DNA of 64,000 nt, from assembly GCA_038396625.1 (NCBI GenBank), contig CP121688.1, positions 3,162,001-3,226,000 of the forward strand, in the 5' to 3' direction. Within the stretch, counting starts at the first letter, position 1. Every line of letters begins with the position of its first letter. The notes below the pieces were generated by a model, which saw only the letters and a list, made by a program, of their open reading frames with translations, did no database searches and was not told the DNA's origin. The stretch is from G038396625 sp038396625. GTDB taxonomy: Bacteria > Bacillota > Clostridia > Peptostreptococcales > Thermotaleaceae. A program made the position numbers and the translations under genes. Positions 8,098-17,077 of this stretch are shown in pieces.

Positions 8098-9927
8098 CTA
8101 CTCCACAGTCACCGATTTCGCCAAATTCTTCGGCTTATCTACGTCACACCCTCTGGCCACAGCGATATAATAAGACATAAGCTGTAATGGTATCACACTT
8201 AGAATCGGGGTTAATTCATCCATGGTATCGGGAATATACAGTACAACATCTGCTGTTTTTTCTATTTCTTTATTGCCTTCTTTTGCAACACCTACTACAT
8301 AAGCGCCTCTTGCACGGACTTCTTGGATATTAGAAAGCATTTTTTCATATAGATGATCTTGGGTTGCTAAGGCAACAACCATGGTTCCATCCTCGATTAA
8401 TGCAATCGTACCATGCTTTAATTCTCCCGCTGCAATAGCAAAGGAATTAATATAAGAAATTTCCTTTAACTTTAAAGAACCTTCATGGGCTACATGCACA
8501 TCTAAACCTCTTCCCATAAAGAATACACTTTCATTGTTAAATTGTGCATCTGCTAGATGCTGGATCTTGCTATAGTCATCTAAGATTCGTTGGACTTTGT
8601 CAGGCATTGTTTTAAGCTCTGTCACAATTTCATTATATCTTTCTTGATCTAATGATCCCTTTGTTAATCCCATGTGCAGTGCAATCAGATACATCGATAC
8701 CAATTGGGTAGTATAGGCCTTTGTAGAAGCTACTGCGATTTCAGGTCCTGCCCAAGTATAGAATACATCATCGGATTCTCTCGCCACAGAGCTTCCTACC
8801 ACATTCACAACTGATAAGATTCTTGCACCTTTTCTTTTGGCTTCTCTTAATGCTGCCAAGGTATCCAATGTCTCTCCTGATTGACTCACAGCAATAAATA
8901 GCGTCTTGTCATCTACAAATGGATCTCTGTATCTAAATTCTGAAGCAACATCTACCTCTACAGGTATCTTTGCAAATTTTTCTATGGCATATTTTCCTAC
9001 CAAGCCTGCATGATAAGCCGTTCCGCACGCCACAATATAGACTTTATTAATGCCATCCAAGTCTTCCTTCGTAATCTTAATCCCATCTAATACGATATGC
9101 TCCTCTTTATCTAATCTTCTGTGGAGTGTATCATACACTCCTTTCGGTTGTTCATGGATTTCCTTCATCATGAAATGTTCATAGCCTTCTTTTTCAGCAG
9201 CCTCAACATCCCAAGTTACATGAAATACTTCTCGATCCATTTCTTGTCTTAGTTCATTGTAGATCGTTACACCTTCCTTGGTTAACAATACAGTTTCGTC
9301 ATTTTCTATTAGGAGCATTTTTCGAGTATGTTTTAATAAAGCAGGTATATCGGAAGCCAAGAAATTTTCATTTTCACCTAATCCTACAATCAGTGGACTA
9401 TCTTTTCTCACTGCCACAATTTTATCTGGTTCTTCTTTACAAATTACACAAATGGCATAAGCCCCTTCCATTTTTTCTACTGCTTTAAATACTGCATCTA
9501 GCAAGTCACCTTCATAATAATAATCGATTAAATGAGCGATCACTTCACTATCTGTTTCAGATTTAAAATGATCTCCATTTGTTTCGATCAACCATTCCTT
9601 GATCTTCATGTAATTTTCAAGGATACCGTTATGAATTAATGCAATACTTCCAGAGCAGTTTGTATGAGGATGGGCATTGCGGTCAGAAGGCTCTCCATGG
9701 GTTGCCCATCTGGTATGACCGATTCCTAGGTTTCCGTTAATCGTTTCTTCCTCTAAATGTTCTTCTAATACACTCATTCTTCCTTTAAACTTTCTAACTT
9801 TGATTTGATCTTGGTCTAACACTGCAATTCCTGCTGAATCATAGCCTCTATATTCTAGTTTTGATAATCCTTCTGTTAATACTGGTACTACTGGTTTATT
9901 TCCAATATATCCAACAATTCCACACAT
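8098..9927 (-). CDS. glmS: Glutamine--fructose-6-phosphate aminotransferase (isomerizing)
   Basis: Makes glucosamine-6-phosphate from fructose-6-phosphate and glutamine, the first step to UDP-GlcNAc for the cell wall; cytoplasmic. At 609 residues it is full length. The N-terminal nucleophile Cys2 is in MCGIVGYIG; the glutaminase domain (to about 220) has RWATHGEP and LIHNGILENY; two SIS sugar-isomerase domains follow, with SQSGETLDTLAALREA and the C-terminal sequence NLAKSVTVE. The ribosome-binding site AGAGGAG precedes the ATG. The gene is immediately downstream of a glmS ribozyme, so its mRNA is self-cleaved when glucosamine-6-phosphate is plentiful. Its neighbour glmM carries out the next step. 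Confidence 0.98.
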   Translation of the reverse strand: MCGIVGYIGNKPVVPVLTEGLSKLEYRGYDSAGIAVLDQDQIKVRKFKGRMSVLEEHLEEETINGNLGIGHTRWATHGEPSDRNAHPHTNCSGSIALIHNGILENYMKIKEWLIETNGDHFKSETDSEVIAHLIDYYYEGDLLDAVFKAVEKMEGAYAICVICKEEPDKIVAVRKDSPLIVGLGENENFLASDIPALLKHTRKMLLIENDETVLLTKEGVTIYNELRQEMDREVFHVTWDVEAAEKEGYEHFMMKEIHEQPKGVYDTLHRRLDKEEHIVLDGIKITKEDLDGINKVYIVACGTAYHAGLVGKYAIEKFAKIPVEVDVASEFRYRDPFVDDKTLFIAVSQSGETLDTLAALREAKRKGARILSVVNVVGSSVARESDDVFYTWAGPEIAVASTKAYTTQLVSMYLIALHMGLTKGSLDQERYNEIVTELKTMPDKVQRILDDYSKIQHLADAQFNNESVFFMGRGLDVHVAHEGSLKLKEISYINSFAIAAGELKHGTIALIEDGTMVVALATQDHLYEKMLSNIQEVRARGAYVVGVAKEGNKEIEKTADVVLYIPDTMDELTPILSVIPLQLMSYYIAVARGCDVDKPKNLAKSVTVE

Positions 9928-10040
9928 GATGTATGTCTCCTCTCGTCTTTGCCTTTAGGCAATAAAATACCGTGACAGCATTTCGAAATTTTGCTGCCTC
10001 ATTTTTATATTTTAACTTTTTTCACCTGATCTTATTTGTA

Positions 10041-10176
10041 TCCTTAATCACTTAAGGGTTTTGTAAGATCGTTATCGGTGGTGAGACACCGCAGGGCATC
10101 CGCCGAAACCTCGATAAACCCTGTCCTCGTCAACTTAAATCATTTTTCTCCGGTCATGATTTAAGTTCTGGCGCTT
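10041..10176 (-). ncRNA. glmS ribozyme (glucosamine-6-phosphate-activated)
   Basis: The minus strand carries the conserved core of the glmS catalytic riboswitch: AGCGCCAGAAC at the 5' end, then a stem, GACGAGGACAGGGTTTATCG, TTTCGGCGGATGCCCTGCGG and the downstream P3/P4 hairpins. The cleavage site is expected directly before the G at plus-strand position 10174. The RNA lies in the 5' UTR about 110 bases before the glmS start. Known family behaviour: glucosamine-6-phosphate acts as cofactor for self-cleavage and lowers glmS expression. Confidence 0.95.
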
Positions 10177-10259
10177 TCTAAATTGTTTTTCTTTGATAAA
10201 CCTTATCCTTTTTCCCGTTTTACACATCACCCCCTTCTGTCTATCTGTTTTAATAGCAT

Positions 10260-10292
10260 AGGAAAACCTGGGGTATCCAGGCTTTCCCAATA
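10260..10292 (-). terminator. Hairpin between glmM and glmS ribozyme
   Basis: On the minus strand GGAAAGCCTGG and CCCAGGTTTTCC form a strong hairpin just after the glmM stop. It lacks a long T-tract, so it may terminate only partly and allow some glmM transcripts to run into glmS. Confidence 0.45.
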
Positions 10293-10326
10293 TTAAGATA
10301 TGCTTATTTCATAGGAAGGTTACCGA

Positions 10327-11673
10327 CTATTGTAATCTTTCTTCAATTAATTTTGCCAATTGTTGACTTAGGACTTTTAATTGTACCTCATCCTTGCCTT
10401 CCAACATGACCCGCACCAAAGGTTCTGTACCTGAAGGACGAATTAACACTCTTCCTTCTCCATCCATGAGTGCTTCCAGTTTTTTGATTTCTTCTGCAAT
10501 GACCGCATCTTCCATATACTTTGTCTTTTTAGTATTATTTACCTTTGCATTAACCAATACCTGTGGATAAACTGTCATAGCACCTGCCAGTTTTGATAAA
10601 GCTTGCTTTTTCTCTTTTACTACGGTTAAAAGCTGTAGCGCTGAAAGCAATCCATCACCTGTAGTATTATGCTCCAAGAAAATAAGATGTCCTGATTGTT
10701 CTCCCCCTAAAGCATATCCTTCTTCTTTCATTTTTTCAAGTACATATCTATCTCCAACATTTGTTTTTACAACCTTACACCCTGCTTTATCTAATGCTTT
10801 CTCTAACCCTATATTGCTCATTACAGTAGCTACTACTGTATGGTGGGGTAATTTTCCCTTTTCTTTTAAGCTGCTTCCACAGATGGTAAGAATCTTATCA
10901 CCATCTACAATTTGACCTTTTTCATCCACTGCAATTAATCTGTCGGCATCTCCATCAAAAGCTAAGCCCACGTCTGCACCCCAATCGGTCACAAGTTTTT
11001 GGACTTCTTCAGGATGGGTAGAACCACAGTCTTCATTAATATTGAGTCCATCTGGCTTATGATGAATGATTTTGATCTCTGCCCCTAAAGCAGACAATAC
11101 CGATGGCGCTGCCACATAGGATGCACCATTAGCACAATCTACTGCAATTTTCATCCCTCTTAAGTCAACCTCCATGGTGGTCATAAGAAAATTGGTGTAT
11201 TGCTTAATTGCATCATCAATTTCAGTTTTTCTTCCTAAATTACTTCCCCATGGATATAGGTCAATTTCTTGACCGTTTAAAATGATCTCTTCAATTTGGT
11301 CTTCAATTTCATCTGGTAATTTAAAACCATCTCGATTAAAAAATTTAATACCATTGTATTCAACGGGATTATGGGAGGCAGAGATCACAACACCTGCATC
11401 TGCACCATAATATCTTGTCAAATAAGCTACTGCTGGTGTCGGCACAACACCTACGCATAATACATCTGAACCCGTCGACAATATCCCTGCCACCATAGCA
11501 GCTTCCAACATGTCTCCTGACACTCTTGTATCTTTACCTATCACAATCTTTGCTTTTTGCTTTCCCTTTGTTAATATGTAGGCACCTACTCTGCCTAATT
11601 TATATGCCAAATCTGCTGTCAGTTCTTTATTTGCGATACCTCTCACGCCATCAGTCCCAAACAACTTTCCCAT
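10327..11673 (-). CDS. glmM: Phosphoglucosamine mutase
   Basis: Interconverts glucosamine-6-phosphate and glucosamine-1-phosphate on the way to UDP-GlcNAc; cytoplasmic. At 448 residues it is full length for the alpha-D-phosphohexomutase family. It opens with GKLFGTDGVRG. The phosphoserine is in ISASHNP (about residue 100), the Mg-binding loop is FDGDADR (about 241-247), the sugar-binding loop GGEQSGH follows, and the C-terminal phosphate-binding loop is RPSGTEPLVRV. A good ribosome-binding site (GAGAGGAG) precedes the start. It has its own promoter at 11757-11785 and is followed by glmS, so both committed steps of amino-sugar synthesis are adjacent. Confidence 0.97.
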   Translation of the reverse strand: MGKLFGTDGVRGIANKELTADLAYKLGRVGAYILTKGKQKAKIVIGKDTRVSGDMLEAAMVAGILSTGSDVLCVGVVPTPAVAYLTRYYGADAGVVISASHNPVEYNGIKFFNRDGFKLPDEIEDQIEEIILNGQEIDLYPWGSNLGRKTEIDDAIKQYTNFLMTTMEVDLRGMKIAVDCANGASYVAAPSVLSALGAEIKIIHHKPDGLNINEDCGSTHPEEVQKLVTDWGADVGLAFDGDADRLIAVDEKGQIVDGDKILTICGSSLKEKGKLPHHTVVATVMSNIGLEKALDKAGCKVVKTNVGDRYVLEKMKEEGYALGGEQSGHLIFLEHNTTGDGLLSALQLLTVVKEKKQALSKLAGAMTVYPQVLVNAKVNNTKKTKYMEDAVIAEEIKKLEALMDGEGRVLIRPSGTEPLVRVMLEGKDEVQLKVLSQQLAKLIEERLQ

Positions 11674-11756
11674 GTGTTCAAACTCCTCTCGTAATGATCT
11701 ATCTTTTCTACACCATCTATTACGATATCAGCAAAACGAAGTAATGAATCTATATC

Positions 11757-11785
11757 ATTTTACCACATTATAGACATGTATTCAA
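11757..11785 (-). promoter_or_regulatory. Sigma-A promoter of glmM
   Basis: TTGAAT and TAAAAT separated by exactly 17 bp on the minus strand, about 85 bp before the glmM start codon. Confidence 0.6.
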
Positions 11786-11976
11786 TTTACATCATTATAC
11801 TTTTATTGGTACATTTTTTTTATGTTTCTTGCTTCTTTCTTTGTTTTATCATGGTAATTTTTTTGTATGAGACGCCAAACCTTTCCTATAAAACTTCTTC
11901 TTTTATTATTCTATGCTTTCAATGTTTGCTAGGTTCTAAAAAGATGTATTTTCAATCTGCTCTTTTTCTAATCATT

Positions 11977-12012
11977 ACAAAAGCCATCGAGAAATCCTCC
12001 ATGGCTTTTGTC
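11977..12012. terminator. Terminator downstream of cstA
   Basis: AAAAGCCAT and ATGGCTTTT form a stem with T residues on the minus-strand side, just after the cstA stop at 12054. It separates cstA from the glmM promoter. Confidence 0.65.
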
Positions 12013-12053
12013 TGTCAATTATTCTGCTTTTTTGCTATATTTTTTCAACACCC

Positions 12054-13694
12054 CTATGCTTTTGCATCGGGTTTGATGGGTGTGTCACTGCGTAATATTT
12101 TCATTGCTTGGTAAGCAAGAATAAAGGCTAGGATGAGTAGTAGTACTGGGAATACCACAAGCACTAAGCTTCCACCTTCTACCTGCTGCACAATCATATC
12201 CAAATTTTGCTTAATCAATAGGATCAAGGCAAATACAGTCACCACAAACATAAATGACATAGGTATAACAAACATTTTATAATTTTTTCCAATATTTTTA
12301 AGCCATACCGCTACTGCAATTAAGGCTAGTGCAGCAAGTAATTGATTTGCTGATCCGAATATAGGCCATATCTTAGACCAACTACCCACAGCAAGCCATC
12401 CACCTAATATAACGGTAATGGTTGTAGATAAAAAGCGATTAGTTAAGATACTTTGTGTTTCTTTTTCTGGATCTTCAAAGAATTCTTGGAAGATAAACCG
12501 ACCTAATCTTGTGGCGGTATCTAAGCTTGTTAATGCAAATGCAGATACTGCAAGGGCTACAAAGGATTTACCAATAGCATAAGGAATTCCAAACTTAGAC
12601 ATAAAGACACCGATACCATCGGAGAATACATTTACCGGACCACCATTTCCAGCTAATTCTTTCAATTTATCTGCGCCAATATAAGCTGCTGTAATAATGG
12701 CGATTACTGCCAATACACATTCAATTAGCATACCGCCATAGCCGATTGCTTTGGCATCTGCTTCATTATCCATTTGCTTCGCTGTTGTTCCTGATCCAAC
12801 CAAGGAGTGAAAACCAGAAATGGCACCACAAGCTACTGTAACAAATAACATAGGAAATAATAAGGAGCCACCCACATTAAAGCTTGTTACTGCAGGTAAT
12901 TGAATTGTCGGTCTATAAATTACCAGTCCTAGTACAGCACCAATAAGCATGGCATATAATAAGAATGAGTTCAAATAGTCTCTAGGCTGTAATAATATCC
13001 AAACAGGCGTAACAGATGCAACAAAGATATATACCAACAATATGCCAATCCATACATTTCTACTTAATACCAATGGGAACATATTTCCTAAGGCAATACA
13101 TGCAAACAATAATATTACACCAATAATACTAGCAATTCCCAATGAAACACCTCTTCTATATACAGCAAATCCAAATACAACAGCCAATATAATAAACAAT
13201 ACAGATGCAGAAGCTGCTGCAGGAACACTTACAAAGGTATTCGCAACAATATTTGTAAAGGCTGCTACAACCAGTAATAAAGTTAACCAAGCAAAAACTG
13301 CAAAAAGTCTTTTTCCTTGTCTTCCCATATTGGCTTCTATAATTTCACCAATAGATTTACCATCATGGCGAATGGATGCAAATAACGAACTAAAGTCTTG
13401 CACACCACCAAAGAAAATACCACCAATAAGAATCCAAAGCATTACAGGAAGCCATCCAAATATAGCAGCTGCAATAGGACCTACAATGGGACCTGCACCA
13501 GCAATGGATGCAAAGTGATGTCCTAACAACACAGGTGCTTTTGCAGGGACATAGTCAACCCCATCATTTTTGGTATGGGCAGGCGTTTTTCTTCTTGGAT
13601 CTACCCCCCATTCTTTTGCAAGCCAAGCACCATACGTAATATAAGCTATGGAAAAAATAACAATACTAACTAAAATTAACCATAATGAGTTCAT
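12054..13694 (-). CDS. cstA: Carbon starvation protein A family transporter
   Basis: A 546-residue, highly hydrophobic protein with some 14-16 predicted membrane segments. Family landmarks include the N-terminal DYVPAKAPVLLGHHFASIAGAG split over residues 45-67, the GAISGFHSLVGSGTTAKQ loop and ALTSLDTATRLGRF near residue 395. CstA-type proteins import peptides or pyruvate during carbon limitation; pyruvate uptake fits an amino-acid and oxo-acid fermenting organism, but the substrate is inferred. It has a strong ribosome-binding site (AAAGGAGGGG) and follows a small gene by 25 bases, probably in one operon. Confidence 0.93.
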   Translation of the reverse strand: MNSLWLILVSIVIFSIAYITYGAWLAKEWGVDPRRKTPAHTKNDGVDYVPAKAPVLLGHHFASIAGAGPIVGPIAAAIFGWLPVMLWILIGGIFFGGVQDFSSLFASIRHDGKSIGEIIEANMGRQGKRLFAVFAWLTLLLVVAAFTNIVANTFVSVPAAASASVLFIILAVVFGFAVYRRGVSLGIASIIGVILLFACIALGNMFPLVLSRNVWIGILLVYIFVASVTPVWILLQPRDYLNSFLLYAMLIGAVLGLVIYRPTIQLPAVTSFNVGGSLLFPMLFVTVACGAISGFHSLVGSGTTAKQMDNEADAKAIGYGGMLIECVLAVIAIITAAYIGADKLKELAGNGGPVNVFSDGIGVFMSKFGIPYAIGKSFVALAVSAFALTSLDTATRLGRFIFQEFFEDPEKETQSILTNRFLSTTITVILGGWLAVGSWSKIWPIFGSANQLLAALALIAVAVWLKNIGKNYKMFVIPMSFMFVVTVFALILLIKQNLDMIVQQVEGGSLVLVVFPVLLLILAFILAYQAMKILRSDTPIKPDAKA

Positions 13695-13719
13695 AATACC
13701 CCTCCTTTAAAATAATTAT

Positions 13720-14217
13720 TTAATAAGCCTGATAAACCTTTTGCACCTCCTTTCCTTTTTTATTGGTGATGACTTCGCCTTTATCTAAGAGGACTAATAC
13801 TAACCGTATGTCAACCCACCCCTTAAAGCCAAAGGCAAAGCTTTTGTGATATTTAAACTTTTTCACCCTATCTATTACTTCTTGGCTGCAGTTATCATCA
13901 GCTACAATAACGCCTGTGATCACACTTGACATATGCTCTTCATGGGGTATCACAAAGTCATCAATCACTGATTGCAGATAGCCTGTGTATTCTTGTATTT
14001 TCTGGATATCTAGGGTGGAAAAATGTTTTATCAAGCAATATTCGTGATTCTCAAAGGCATAAATATTTATTTTTTTGCTGCCCACATATTTTTCATTTCT
14101 TAAAAGGTATTGTGCAAACAAGTCAATCGTCATATTTTTATGCACAAAATCTCTTTTTAAATCAAAATTTCTTTTTAATCTTTTTTCTATATCTTCCAAA
14201 TATTTGTCATAGTTCAC
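13720..14217 (-). CDS. Uncharacterised 165-residue protein upstream of cstA
   Basis: A soluble, charged protein I do not recognise with certainty. It has no signal peptide or membrane segment. The middle contains YAFENHEYCLIKHF and a C-terminal beta-rich part (SFAFGFKGWVDIRLVLVLLDKGEVITNKKG) that could be a nuclease-like or sensory fold, but no catalytic motif is evident. The gap of 25 bases to cstA and the same strand suggest co-transcription, so a role in controlling or assisting the carbon-starvation transporter is possible. Similar small genes beside cstA in relatives would support that. Confidence 0.7.
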   Translation of the reverse strand: MNYDKYLEDIEKRLKRNFDLKRDFVHKNMTIDLFAQYLLRNEKYVGSKKINIYAFENHEYCLIKHFSTLDIQKIQEYTGYLQSVIDDFVIPHEEHMSSVITGVIVADDNCSQEVIDRVKKFKYHKSFAFGFKGWVDIRLVLVLLDKGEVITNKKGKEVQKVYQAY

Positions 14218-14400
14218 GTCCCATCACCTTGTCCATTTCATATTCTTATATGATTTTTCTTTTTTTATGGTTATTATATGAATATTCTAACAAACACACA
14301 AGTATTCTTTCCATGAAGTGTAAAAAATCATGCATGAAATGCGTACCATCCTACACGAATAGTCATTTAAATCTTCCATAATGATAACTATTTCTTGACA

Positions 14401-14436
14401 CACAAAAAGACACATAGCGCTATGTGTCTTTTTGTA
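14401..14436. terminator. Bidirectional terminator after the oxidoreductase operon
   Basis: A perfect palindrome, AAAAAGACACATAG followed by CTATGTGTCTTTTT around a CG centre, lies between the end of the gamma-subunit gene (minus strand) and the upstream region of the cstA operon. Confidence 0.85.
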
Positions 14437-14444
14437 AAGAATGC

Positions 14445-14990
14445 TTATTTCCCTTTTACTGCGGCAGCACCTTTTTCAAGAGCTTCTTTATTCATCGGAA
14501 TTAAATGCTCTTTTGATGGACCGAATACTTTTTTAAACGCACTGAGGACAGATTCTACTTCCACAATTTTTGTTAATTCTAGAAAAGCACCAAGCATAAC
14601 CATATTGGCTGCTTTTGCATTTCCGATTTCACCAGCAATTTCATTGGCAGGAATATAATATGCCTTTATATCCTCTCTTGTAGTTTTCGCTTCAATCAAT
14701 GAACTGTTTACTAGCAGCAATCCATCTTTTACGACATCCTTTTCAAATTTTAGCAAAGAAGGTAAATTCATGACGATAGCAGACGTGGCATCGGTTACAA
14801 TAGGAGAACCGATTGGTTTATCTGAAACAATCACACTACAGTTTGCAGTACCGCCTCTCATTTCCGGACCATAAGATGGAAGCCACGATACATGTTTTTC
14901 TTCTAACATACCTGAATACGTGAGTAATTGACCCATGGACATAACACCTTGCCCACCGAAGCCAGCACAAATAATTTCTTGTGTTGCCAT
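14445..14990 (-). CDS. 2-oxoacid:ferredoxin oxidoreductase, gamma subunit
   Basis: A 181-residue gamma subunit of a KorC/VorC-type enzyme. The start shows the conserved GFGGQGVMSMGQLL loop that opens this domain, and PEMRGGTANCSVI lies near residue 45. With the alpha and beta subunits and the ferredoxin next door it oxidatively decarboxylates a 2-oxoacid to acyl-CoA and reduces ferredoxin. It is the last gene of the operon; its start overlaps the end of the beta-subunit region by one or two bases. The linked butyrate-kinase-type genes favour a branched-chain 2-oxoacid substrate, but 2-oxoglutarate cannot be excluded. Confidence 0.9.
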   Translation of the reverse strand: MATQEIICAGFGGQGVMSMGQLLTYSGMLEEKHVSWLPSYGPEMRGGTANCSVIVSDKPIGSPIVTDATSAIVMNLPSLLKFEKDVVKDGLLLVNSSLIEAKTTREDIKAYYIPANEIAGEIGNAKAANMVMLGAFLELTKIVEVESVLSAFKKVFGPSKEHLIPMNKEALEKGAAAVKGK

Positions 14991-14991
14991 A

Positions 14992-15738
14992 TTATTTCGC
15001 CTCCTCTGGTGTACGGAAATTTCCTAACGGATAGTAGGGCATCATATTTTCTCTAAGCCAGTCAAGTGCCTCTGTAGGTGTTTTACCCCAGTTTGTAGGA
15101 CAAGTAGAAAGCACCTCAACAATACCAAATCCTTTTCCTTCTAATTGTACTTCAAAAGCTTTTTTGATAACCTTTTTTGCTTTTCTTATATTAGCTGGTG
15201 AATCCACCGCTACCCTTTCTACAAATACAGCCCCATCAATGGTTGCTAACATCTCAGAAACCTTCAACGGCATTCCTGTGTGCTTTGCATCTCTACCATA
15301 AGGCGCAGTAGTGGCCTTTTGACCAATTAGCGTAGTAGGTGCCATTTGCCCCCCTGTCATACCATAAATGGCATTATTTACAAAAATCGTTGTTATTTTT
15401 TCTCCTCTATGGGCTGCATGCACAATTTCTGCAGCACCTATAGAAGCTAAATCTCCATCTCCCTGATAAGTGAATACCACTTTATCTGGATGTACTCTTT
15501 TAATTCCCGTACCAACAGCTGGCGCACGACCATGGGCAGCTTCTTGCATGTCACAATTGAAATAATCATAAGCTAGTACAGAACATCCTACGGGTGCAAC
15601 ACCAATCGCTTTACCTAACACATTTAATTCCTCTAGTACTTCTCCCACCAATCGATGAATAATACCATGAGTACATCCTGGACAATAATGTGTAGGTTTT
15701 TCTGTTAAGCCGTTTGTTCTTTGAAATACTACTGTCAT
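14992..15738 (-). CDS. 2-oxoacid:ferredoxin oxidoreductase, beta subunit (TPP-binding)
   Basis: A 248-residue subunit that binds thiamine pyrophosphate and Mg2+. The TPP motif begins at GDGDLASIG and ends in NNAIYGMTGGQMAPTT, and CPGCTHG near the N-terminus holds the CxxC pair typical of KorB/VorB proteins. It works with the alpha and gamma subunits to turn a 2-oxoacid plus CoA into acyl-CoA, CO2 and reduced ferredoxin. It overlaps the alpha-subunit stop codon by one base (TAATG arrangement), which couples their translation. Confidence 0.93.
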   Translation of the reverse strand: MTVVFQRTNGLTEKPTHYCPGCTHGIIHRLVGEVLEELNVLGKAIGVAPVGCSVLAYDYFNCDMQEAAHGRAPAVGTGIKRVHPDKVVFTYQGDGDLASIGAAEIVHAAHRGEKITTIFVNNAIYGMTGGQMAPTTLIGQKATTAPYGRDAKHTGMPLKVSEMLATIDGAVFVERVAVDSPANIRKAKKVIKKAFEVQLEGKGFGIVEVLSTCPTNWGKTPTEALDWLRENMMPYYPLGNFRTPEEAK

Positions 15739-16799
15739 TACTTTACACCCCCCAAGATTTCTTTAATTTTGTCTACCACAGCATGTGGTGTAGGGATCAT
15801 ACCACCACTTCTTCCATAAAAATAAACTGGAAATCTTCCGTTGCTAGCAATTTTCACATCATCAATCATTTGTCCTTCGCTCATTTCTACAGACAATAGG
15901 GCTTTTGCCGTTGCTGGCACTTCATCAAAAGCTTTCATTGGGAATGGCCATAAAGTAATCGGTCTGATTAATCCTACTTCAATACCCTCTTCTTTTAAAG
16001 CTACAATGGCATTCTTTGCGATTCTAGAAGTAGTACCATATGCTACAATCACAGCTTGTGCATTTTCCATATTATAAGTTTCATATCTCACTTCATTCTC
16101 TTCCATTACAGCATATTTCTTTTGAAGATCCTTATTATGATTCTCAAGCACTTGTGGATCTAATGCCAATGAGTTAATAATATTGGGTTTTCTTTCACCA
16201 TTTGTACCAACTGAAGCCCAATCCTTTGGTGGAAGTTTTCGCTTAGGCATTTCCTTAAATTCTACGGGCTCCATCATTTGACCAATCATTCCGTCTCCTA
16301 CAACCATAACAGGATTTCTATAAAAATCTGCGATATCAAAGGCTTCCATAGTCAAGTCAACAGCTTCCTGCAATGTGGCAGGTGCATACACCAATAGTCG
16401 ATAATCTCCGTTTCCGCCTCCTCTTGTAGATTGGAAGTAGTCTGACTGGGATGGCTGAATCCCTCCTAATCCTGGGCCTCCTCTTGAAATATTTACAATC
16501 ACACAAGGAAGCTCTGCTGCTGCAATATAAGAGATTCCTTCTTGTTTGAGTGCAATACCTGGAGATGATGAGGAAGTCATTACTCTTGCACCAGCACCTG
16601 ATGCACCATATACCATATTAATTGCTGCAACTTCACTCTCTGCTTGAACGAAACATCCGCCTGCCTTTTGAAGCTCTCTTGACATATACTCAGGCAGCTC
16701 ATTTTGCGGTGTAATTGGGTAACCAAAAAAATATTTACATCCACCTTTGATTGCTGCTGCACCAATGGCTTCATTTCCCTTCATCAATATCTTCGCCAT
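15738..16799 (-). CDS. 2-oxoacid:ferredoxin oxidoreductase, alpha subunit
   Basis: A 353-residue alpha subunit of the same KorA/VorB-like complex. The N-terminal pyrimidine-binding domain shows GCKYFFGYPITPQNELPEY split across residues 20-38, AESEVAAINMVYGASGAG and RVMTSSSSPG; the C-terminal domain contains the PITLWPFP segment. It lacks the fused gamma domain seen in some versions, consistent with a separate gamma gene. It lies 15 bases after the ferredoxin gene in the operon. Together with Ptb and Buk it would give acyl-CoA, acyl-phosphate and finally ATP. Confidence 0.93.
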   Translation of the reverse strand: MAKILMKGNEAIGAAAIKGGCKYFFGYPITPQNELPEYMSRELQKAGGCFVQAESEVAAINMVYGASGAGARVMTSSSSPGIALKQEGISYIAAAELPCVIVNISRGGPGLGGIQPSQSDYFQSTRGGGNGDYRLLVYAPATLQEAVDLTMEAFDIADFYRNPVMVVGDGMIGQMMEPVEFKEMPKRKLPPKDWASVGTNGERKPNIINSLALDPQVLENHNKDLQKKYAVMEENEVRYETYNMENAQAVIVAYGTTSRIAKNAIVALKEEGIEVGLIRPITLWPFPMKAFDEVPATAKALLSVEMSEGQMIDDVKIASNGRFPVYFYGRSGGMIPTPHAVVDKIKEILGGVK

Positions 16800-16814
16800 A
16801 TGTTTTTCCCCTCC

Positions 16815-17045
16815 CTATTTCTCTATTTCTCTTTCAACAGTAATAACCATATCAGGACACATCGTAGCACAGTTGGCACATCCAATGCATTTATCCATTT
16901 CTTTTACAGTTGCAGGATGATAGCCTTTAATATTGATCTTTGTTCTATCCATTTCAATAATATTTACAGGACAAACCGTTGTACATAATTCACAACCTTT
17001 GCATAAATCTTCCTTGAATGAAACCTTTCCCTTTGCTTTTGCCAT
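16815..17045 (-). CDS. 2[4Fe-4S] ferredoxin subunit
   Basis: A 76-residue delta-type subunit carrying two CxxCxxCxxxCP-like clusters (CKGCELCTTVCP and CIGCANCATMCP), which take electrons from the 2-oxoacid oxidoreductase. A longer reading starting at 17087 is possible, but the strong ribosome-binding site AAAGGAGGG lies inside it, nine bases before the ATG at 17045, which makes that the better start. It stands directly before the alpha-subunit gene, as usual for VorDABC/KorDABC operons. Confidence 0.93.
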   Translation of the reverse strand: MAKAKGKVSFKEDLCKGCELCTTVCPVNIIEMDRTKINIKGYHPATVKEMDKCIGCANCATMCPDMVITVEREIEK

Positions 17046-17077
17046 AAGTTTCAACCCTCCTTTAAGATTTCTTGCCT

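Noticed and set aside
11776..12114. Plus-strand frame of 112 codons between glmM and cstA
   Set aside because: It runs across a terminator into the antisense of cstA, is T-rich and hydrophobic by composition and has no ribosome-binding site.
13042..13518. Plus-strand frame of 158 codons
   Set aside because: Entirely antisense to the strongly supported cstA gene.
13926..14658. Two plus-strand frames of 151 and 87 codons
   Set aside because: Antisense to the cstA partner gene and the gamma-subunit gene, and lacking start signals.
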